DNA from: Candidatus Peregrinibacteria bacterium
Lineage (GTDB): Bacteria > Patescibacteriota > Gracilibacteria > UBA1369 > LOWO2-01-FULL-3
Length of the DNA stretch: 10,709 bases
Direction: 5' to 3'
Assembly (NCBI GenBank): GCA_014728975.1
Contig: WJKQ01000078.1
Span: 1-10,709 of the forward strand
Part shown: positions 6,104 through 10,709 of the stretch, piece by piece
Layout of the letters: every line of letters starts with the position of its first letter
Numbering within the stretch: position 1 is the stretch's first letter
Program-made: the position numbers and the translations under genes
Notes under the pieces: generated by a model
Databases searched by the model: none
The model's input: the letters and a program-made list of their open reading frames with translations, nothing else
What the model was told of the DNA's origin: nothing

Positions 6104-7393
6104 ATGCCTGAAAAGGCAAAATCAAACGCTGCACAGCCCCAGCCTGTCAATCCTCTGGATGTTAAAGGCCAGGAAAAGAAAAAAAAAGAAGAACCAGGTT
6201 TAATTGAAGGAATTGTTTCAACAGAAACCGGAGAAGGTGGACAGCAACTTTTAGAAGAAGCTCCAGAGGTTGATGTTTCACTGCTAAAAGAAATTGCTCC
6301 TCCAAAAAGTATACTTTTATTAATTCTTAAAGTTTTATTTGCGATTGTAGCTGTTGCAAGTTTTGCTTCGTATATTTTCTTTACCTCGCAACTTACTGAT
6401 AGGTTTGATTTTATTGCTTCAAAATTTGGAATCCCAAATATTTCCAAAGAACTTAAATCCAGCAATAACGAAGTTAAAACATTAAAAACAAATGTTAATT
6501 TTTATAGATATCTCCAAATAAAAGGATTTTTGGATGAATTTAGTTTTCATGGAGATTCTTATCTTCAAAATTTTGAAATTGCGGGCAGTCAAACCGCTGA
6601 AAACGCGGATAAAAAGGAGGCTGTTGATGAGTTGGTGATGCTAAGAGATAATTTGAGAGAAAATTTCATGTCCATAAAGGATAAAATCGTTCAGGATTTT
6701 ACGGCTCCGTTAATAATACTTGATCAAGAAAATGAAATTGATCTTAATGGAATTTTTGAACAACAGTTAATTTCCAAACTACGTAAAAGAGCTGAAAGTC
6801 TTGAAGATAGTACCGATCCTCAGGCAAAAAGGGAGTATAAAAACTACACTCAGACAATTAATCTTATCGGTAATACTGAATTTCGAAATCTTATTGTTCA
6901 GACCGATTTTGACGCGCTCTCTGAAAGAGATCTTTATTTATTAATCAAAAAATTAAACGATGTAGTTGTCAACGATTTAAGTATTATTCAAGAAACAAAG
7001 GAAGCTAGGGTAAAATGGTCTGATATTATTAATGAAATCGAATTAAGAACTATCGCAGTTGACAGTTATTATAGTGAAAATTTTTATGAAGAAATCGGTG
7101 GAATCCGTTATATAAGCTATGATTTTGATATTACCGGGCCAAGTATTTCCATAATCGGTGAGACAAAGAGGTTTGATACGACAAATTTTACTATGATCGC
7201 AAATCTGATCGATGAACTGAACAGATCTCCAATGTTTAAAAACGCGGAGATGCGTTCATTCACTAAATCAGGATCTACAGAAACCGGATATACTGCTTCT
7301 CTTAATTTAAATCTTGATCTACAAATGAATGAAATTTCAATGGAGGATGAAAATATTCCTCTGGAAGAATTCCCTGAATTTGTTGAAGAATAA
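6104..7393 (+). CDS. pilN: PilN-like inner-membrane pilus assembly protein, enlarged
   Basis: The 429-residue protein has a charged cytoplasmic N terminus (1-68, with KKKKEEP near 25-31), one hydrophobic span (about 69-93, SILLLILKVLFAIVAVASF) and a long extracytoplasmic part. Residues about 290-405 resemble the PilN core: a KWSDIINEI helix, YISYDFDITGPSISIIGE strands, an IANLIDELNRSPMF helix and a final beta strand (TASLNLNLDLQ). Between membrane span and core lie about 180 mostly helical, polar residues, far more than the short coiled coil of ordinary PilN (about 180-200 residues in total). In canonical systems PilN binds cytoplasmic PilM and pairs with PilO; the INLLP-type PilM-binding motif is not evident. 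Its position before PilO, PilB and PilC supports the call. The frame stays open to an ATG at 6032, but the promoter at 6047-6075 and the terminator just upstream favour 6104. There is no Shine-Dalgarno at either. Confidence 0.6.
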   Translation: MPEKAKSNAAQPQPVNPLDVKGQEKKKKEEPGLIEGIVSTETGEGGQQLLEEAPEVDVSLLKEIAPPKSILLLILKVLFAIVAVASFASYIFFTSQLTDRFDFIASKFGIPNISKELKSSNNEVKTLKTNVNFYRYLQIKGFLDEFSFHGDSYLQNFEIAGSQTAENADKKEAVDELVMLRDNLRENFMSIKDKIVQDFTAPLIILDQENEIDLNGIFEQQLISKLRKRAESLEDSTDPQAKREYKNYTQTINLIGNTEFRNLIVQTDFDALSERDLYLLIKKLNDVVVNDLSIIQETKEARVKWSDIINEIELRTIAVDSYYSENFYEEIGGIRYISYDFDITGPSISIIGETKRFDTTNFTMIANLIDELNRSPMFKNAEMRSFTKSGSTETGYTASLNLNLDLQMNEISMEDENIPLEEFPEFVEE

Positions 7394-7403
7394 TCAATAA
7401 AAT

Positions 7404-8024
7404 ATGGCTGACGCAAAATTAACTTACACAATTCAAAAAAGGAGACAAAAAATGCACATAAAAGTGTATGCGATTCTGATATTAATTGTAGTTGCAAGTG
7501 TGGGATTTTATTCTTACCAAAAATGGCAGGAATATAATCTTGCAAGAGCGGCTGTGAATATTAATCAAGATCTTACTACAGTTTTAAGAAATGAAGTTTC
7601 AGATGAGAAATCATTCTATGATGCCAATAAAGAAGATTTTGAAAAGCTGGATAAGGAAGTTGAAGAAAAACTGGCTTATATATTTCCTTCCGATGACGAT
7701 TATACGGATCTTACGAGACAACTTGATTCTTTTGAAGTTGAATTATCCAAAAGAAACAGTCCTTTTGAAATTTCAAGCATAGATTATCAAACGATAACTG
7801 AAAATGAATATTATAAAATTCTCCCACTCAGGATGAATATTCGAAGTTCTTCAGAAAATTTTACAAAATTTCTTCATATGATTGAGACTTCAGGATCTCT
7901 AGATGAAAGAACCAGGCTTATGGATATTTCTTCGATACGTTTAAATTTTGAATCGACAGAAGAAACTGCCAGGCCTGAAATTATTAACTTTACAGTACAA
8001 ATTAACGCATATTTTCAGAAATAA
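7404..8024 (+). CDS. pilO: PilO-like inner-membrane pilus assembly protein
   Basis: At 206 residues it matches the length of PilO, the partner of PilN in the alignment complex between PilM and the outer parts of the pilus machine. Visible parts are a short basic cytoplasmic tail (1-19, QKRRQK), a membrane span (about 20-38, KVYAILILIVVASVGFYS), a coiled-coil region (about 45-92), the family-like turn AYIFPSDDDYTDLTRQLDSF (91-110) and a ferredoxin-like C-terminal domain (about 120-206) with LPLRMNIRSSSENFTKFLHM (140-159). It starts 10 bases after the PilN-like gene and ends one base before the pilB start codon, so translation is probably coupled. PilN and PilO share a fold, so this could be a second PilN-type protein, but size and order favour PilO. 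Confidence 0.75.
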   Translation: MADAKLTYTIQKRRQKMHIKVYAILILIVVASVGFYSYQKWQEYNLARAAVNINQDLTTVLRNEVSDEKSFYDANKEDFEKLDKEVEEKLAYIFPSDDDYTDLTRQLDSFEVELSKRNSPFEISSIDYQTITENEYYKILPLRMNIRSSSENFTKFLHMIETSGSLDERTRLMDISSIRLNFESTEETARPEIINFTVQINAYFQK

Positions 8025-8025
8025 A

Positions 8026-9576
8026 GTGGCTGATACAAATCAACAACAAGTACAAGTAAATCAAACCGATCCTTTAGCGCAAGCTTCAGCGGAAGCACGT
8101 GCGCAAGCACAGGAACAACAACCTTCCGGGCAAAATCCTGTTCAGGTTCAGCAAACTCAGGTCCAGACACCACAGCAGATTCAGCCCGGGCAACAACAGG
8201 ATCAGACTCCAGTTCAGCAACAGCCTCAGGCCGCACAGGAACCCGCCCAGCCTCCACAGGAATCCGCCCAGCCTCCACAGGAACCCGCCGCTGAACAACC
8301 TGCTGATCAATCGTCCGCAAAATCCACCACCGCCAAAGATGAAAAATTAAAACAATTACAGAACAGTATTTTATCAGCGAATATTCCGCAGATGGTAATG
8401 ATTTGTATTAGTTACGCTTTAGATCTGCGGGCAAGCGATATTCATATAGAGCCGTTGGAAAATCGTGTAAGGATAAGATATAGAGTGGACGGAGTTTTAA
8501 GGCATATTGTTGAATTTCCCACGAACCTTCATCCAGCAGTGATTTCCCGGATTAAGATCATGTCAAACCTTAAAATCGATGAGCAAAGGATCCCCCAGGA
8601 TGGACGTGCTGATGTCACCACGAAAGACGGCCGGGAGATGGATCTTCGTGTTTCCACTCTTCCCACTGTTAACGGAGAGAAAGTCGTAATGCGTATCCAG
8701 GATAAATCCAGAGAAATCCCCGATCTAAAACGTCTGGGAATAACCGGGATCGGCCTGAAAAATCTAAAGGAAGCATTAAAACTTCCCAATGGAATCATGA
8801 TTAATACCGGTCCGACCGGTTCGGGGAAAACAACAACATTATATTCCTGTCTGATGAGGTTAAATAAAGTTGATGTTAATATTTTAACTATTGAGGATCC
8901 GGTTGAAATACAGGTTGATGGTCTTAACCAGAGTCAGGTTCATCATGATATTAATTATAATTTTGCCACAGGGATGCGGTCCGCACTTCGTCAGGATCCC
9001 GATATAATAATGGTTGGTGAAATTCGCGACAAAGAGACAGCGGATACTGCAATTGAAGCTTCTTTGACCGGACATCTGGTACTTTCAACACTCCATACAA
9101 ATAATGCCGTTGAATCCATTACCCGTTTGTTAAACATGGGGATTCAGCCTTATCTGATTACTTCTTCCGTAGAGCTGATTATCGCACAAAGGCTTGTAAG
9201 GAGACTTTGTCAATATTGTAAAAGACCGGCCAAAGTCAGTCCCGAGATGCTCGATATTGTAAAAAAGGCTCTTGAAAACCTTAAAGTAGAGGGAGAAGTA
9301 GATCCAAAACTAGTTGAAAATATGGAATTTTTTGAAGCTCCTGGATGTGAAAAATGCAACAATGTCGGATACAAAGGCCGTGTTGGTCTTTTTGAAATAT
9401 TAAGAATGAATAATATGATCAGGAAACTTATTTCGGAAAGCGCGAATATGCTTGATCTTCAAGAGGCCGCGCAGGAAAGCGGTATGATTACTTTGGAGCA
9501 GGCCGGCATAATAAAAGCGCTGGAAGGTACAACATCTTTGGATGAGGTTTATCGTGTAGCACGTAAGACTGATTAA
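8026..9576 (+). CDS. pilB: Type IV pilus assembly ATPase PilB (GspE family) with Gln/Pro-rich N terminus
   Basis: PilB is the cytoplasmic hexameric ATPase that drives pilin polymerisation. The protein has 516 residues from the GTG at 8026. Residues about 6-100 are low-complexity Gln/Pro/Ala; the usual N-terminal GspE/MshEN domain is missing. The catalytic part is intact: ASDIHIEP and RYRVDG (136-156), DEQRIPQDGR (185-194), Walker A GPTGSGKT (262-269), the Asp box ILTIEDPVE (286-294), Walker B DPDIIMVGEIRD (324-335) and the His box STLHTNN (354-360). Four Cys (395, 398, 441, 444; two CxxC) form the zinc site that separates PilB/GspE from PilT. An ATG at 7948 is in frame but would overlap pilO by 77 bases. 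The GTG lies one base after the pilO stop and gives MADTNQ, matching the MAD starts of pilO and pilC, so I chose it. Confidence 0.93.
   Translation: MADTNQQQVQVNQTDPLAQASAEARAQAQEQQPSGQNPVQVQQTQVQTPQQIQPGQQQDQTPVQQQPQAAQEPAQPPQESAQPPQEPAAEQPADQSSAKSTTAKDEKLKQLQNSILSANIPQMVMICISYALDLRASDIHIEPLENRVRIRYRVDGVLRHIVEFPTNLHPAVISRIKIMSNLKIDEQRIPQDGRADVTTKDGREMDLRVSTLPTVNGEKVVMRIQDKSREIPDLKRLGITGIGLKNLKEALKLPNGIMINTGPTGSGKTTTLYSCLMRLNKVDVNILTIEDPVEIQVDGLNQSQVHHDINYNFATGMRSALRQDPDIIMVGEIRDKETADTAIEASLTGHLVLSTLHTNNAVESITRLLNMGIQPYLITSSVELIIAQRLVRRLCQYCKRPAKVSPEMLDIVKKALENLKVEGEVDPKLVENMEFFEAPGCEKCNNVGYKGRVGLFEILRMNNMIRKLISESANMLDLQEAAQESGMITLEQAGIIKALEGTTSLDEVYRVARKTD
8239..8290 (+). repeat. 21-bp tandem repeat in the pilB Gln/Pro-rich tail
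   Basis: Units at 8239-8259 and 8260-8280 differ by one base, and a partial third copy begins at 8281. Each encodes a heptad of the type EPAQPPQ. The surrounding 8033-8340 is richer in G+C than its neighbours because of CAG, GCC and CCN codons. The period is a multiple of three, so copy-number change would preserve the frame. Confidence 0.85.
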
Positions 9577-9577
9577 A

Positions 9578-10709
9578 ATGGCTGATGAAAAAACACAAGA
9601 TTTCGCTACTACAGGAACGGAAGCATATAAAATTCCTGAAAGAGAGAAGGGAAAAAAAGGTGTTGTTTTAAATATTGAAGAGGAAAAACCCGAAGGTGTC
9701 ATCCTTGAAAAAGAAAAAGGAGTTAAAATTGAAAAAACCGGTAATTTTTTTGTAGATCTTTATAGAAGTATAAATAGATTTTTCGTAGCTAAATCAAAGG
9801 TTAAGGTAAAAGATAAAGTTACGTTTTTCCATCTGCTTGCGGTTATGATAAATTCCGGCATTCCCATGATCAGAGCTCTAAGGTCTTTGGTTCTTCAATT
9901 AAGTAAAAGTCCAAGGATGCAAATGATATTGGATCACATCGCAGATGATATTGAGGCCGGATCCAGTCTTTCGGAGGCTTTGCTTAAATACAGCGACACT
10001 TTTAATGATCAGGAAGTTGGAATGATAAGGTCGGGGGAGGCTTCCGGTCAATTAGGAAAAGTACTTCAGAATTTATCAAAAGACGCAGAAAAAACTTATA
10101 AAATCAAATCGAAAGTTAAAAGCGCGATGATATATCCGATTGTTGTTTTTATTCTTTTGATTGCTGTAGTTGTTGCGATGATGATATTTGTGATTCCGAG
10201 GCTCAAAGAACTTTTTGCGGCAACCGGAGGCGAACTTCCGCTTATAACACGGATAGTTGTCGGACTCAGTGATTTTATGGTTGGGCAGAAATATATTATG
10301 GCGGTGGGAATTTTGGCACTTGTTCTCTTTTTCACGCTTTTCAGAAAAACTGATGTCGGAAGGTACGCTCTTGATAAATTTAAAATAAATATTCCGATAT
10401 TCGGTATTCTCTTTAAAAAATCTTATTTATCACGTTTTTCAAGGTCTTTGAGTAATCTTCTGGACAGCAATATTTCAATAATAAAGGCTATGGAGATTAC
10501 CGGAAATTCTGTTGGTAATGAGGTTTATAAAAAAAGGATACTTTCATCAAAAGAGGATATTAAACAGGGTATTCCCCTGGCCGAGAGTTTGACTGAGAGC
10601 CCCCTCTTTCCGCCGATGCTTGTAAATATGGTTGAAGTCGGAGAAAGAACCGCCCAGCTTGATACTATCACCGAGAAAGTTGCGGATTTTTATGAAGATG
10701 AAGTTGATA
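9578..10709 (+). CDS. pilC: Type IV pilus inner-membrane platform protein PilC (GspF family), 3' end outside window
   Basis: The ATG at 9578 lies one base after the pilB stop, and 377 residues are visible before the right edge. PilC is the polytopic membrane platform on which PilB acts during pilus assembly. The N-terminal 60 residues are highly charged and probably disordered (EREKGKKG, LEKEKGVKIEKTG). The first T2SSF domain covers about 83-206: FHLLAVMINSGIPMIRAL, DIEAGSSLSEALLKY, and GMIRSGEASGQLGKVLQNL (148-166). A membrane span follows (about 184-207), ending in VIPRLKELFAATGGELPLIT, then a second span (about 238-256). The second T2SSF domain begins near 283 (YLSRFSRSLSNLLDSNISII) and reaches MVEVGERTAQLDTITEKVADFYEDEVD at the edge. 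The last membrane span, expected after this, lies outside. A family length near 400 means little is missing. No Shine-Dalgarno is seen; pilB and pilC are likely translationally coupled. Confidence 0.95.
   Translation, partial: MADEKTQDFATTGTEAYKIPEREKGKKGVVLNIEEEKPEGVILEKEKGVKIEKTGNFFVDLYRSINRFFVAKSKVKVKDKVTFFHLLAVMINSGIPMIRALRSLVLQLSKSPRMQMILDHIADDIEAGSSLSEALLKYSDTFNDQEVGMIRSGEASGQLGKVLQNLSKDAEKTYKIKSKVKSAMIYPIVVFILLIAVVVAMMIFVIPRLKELFAATGGELPLITRIVVGLSDFMVGQKYIMAVGILALVLFFTLFRKTDVGRYALDKFKINIPIFGILFKKSYLSRFSRSLSNLLDSNISIIKAMEITGNSVGNEVYKKRILSSKEDIKQGIPLAESLTESPLFPPMLVNMVEVGERTAQLDTITEKVADFYEDEVD

Noticed and set aside
7117..7545. 142-codon minus-strand open frame across the PilN-PilO junction
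   Set aside because: It is antisense to two supported genes, spans their junction and has no recognisable protein features.
7948..8025. Upstream ATG in frame with pilB, adding 26 residues
   Set aside because: It would overlap the end of pilO by 77 bases, the added residues resemble no PilB, and the GTG at 8026 fits the junction and the N terminus of its neighbours.
8015..8320. Open frames on both strands over the pilB Gln/Pro-rich region, up to 101 codons
   Set aside because: They arise from the repetitive, stop-poor CAG/CCN composition of the pilB tail and mirror its repeats.
1..10709. CRISPR array, insertion sequence, prophage, toxin-antitoxin or defence module
   Set aside because: The only repeats are two short in-frame tandem repeats inside coding regions and small hairpins; no transposase, integrase, nuclease-defence or toxin motif was seen.

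Overview
The window looks like a piece of a Candidate Phyla Radiation / Patescibacteria genome. This is an inference from AT-rich DNA, compact operons, short spacers, no recognisable Shine-Dalgarno sequences, A-rich start contexts, TAA at all nine visible stops, and a gene set common in that group (SLH surface protein, RecJ, MiaA, uL10-bL12, a reduced type IV pilus locus). No UGA recoding is needed to read any gene. I see no tRNA, rRNA, CRISPR array, insertion sequence or phage gene.

Left part, minus strand (1-3953): miaA -> recJ -> a secreted SLH-domain protein, with gaps of 16 and 24 bases, so probably one transcript. The SLH gene runs off the left edge of the window. A divergent control region (about 3954-4053) separates this operon from the + strand. 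It holds a near-consensus promoter facing right, a weaker promoter facing left, and an 8-bp inverted repeat.

Middle, plus strand (4054-6022): a 242-residue protein of unknown function has its own strong promoter. It is followed by the rplJ-rplL pair. Upstream of rplJ lies a complete L10-leader attenuator: a kink-turn-like L10 site, an alternative 9-bp antiterminator helix, and a terminator with seven T's. Excess L10-L12 complex is expected to switch the operon off. A clear intrinsic terminator closes the pair after rplL.

Right part, plus strand (6047-10709): a new promoter drives a tight operon for type IV pilus (or related type II-like) assembly. The order is a large PilN-like bitopic protein, PilO, the PilB assembly ATPase (GTG start, with a Gln/Pro-rich tail where the usual N-terminal domain would be) and PilC, cut by the right edge. 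PilN-like and PilO should form the inner-membrane alignment complex, PilB should power pilus extension from the cytoplasm, and PilC should be the platform it acts on. No pilM or pilin gene is visible here.

I found no completely new system. The points most worth a second look are the three-state rplJ leader, the lineage-type additions on otherwise standard proteins (bL12 N-terminal KEEP repeats, PilB Q/P tail, enlarged PilN), the duplicated ectodomain of the SLH protein, the unidentified 242-residue protein, and the SD-less but stereotyped start sites.
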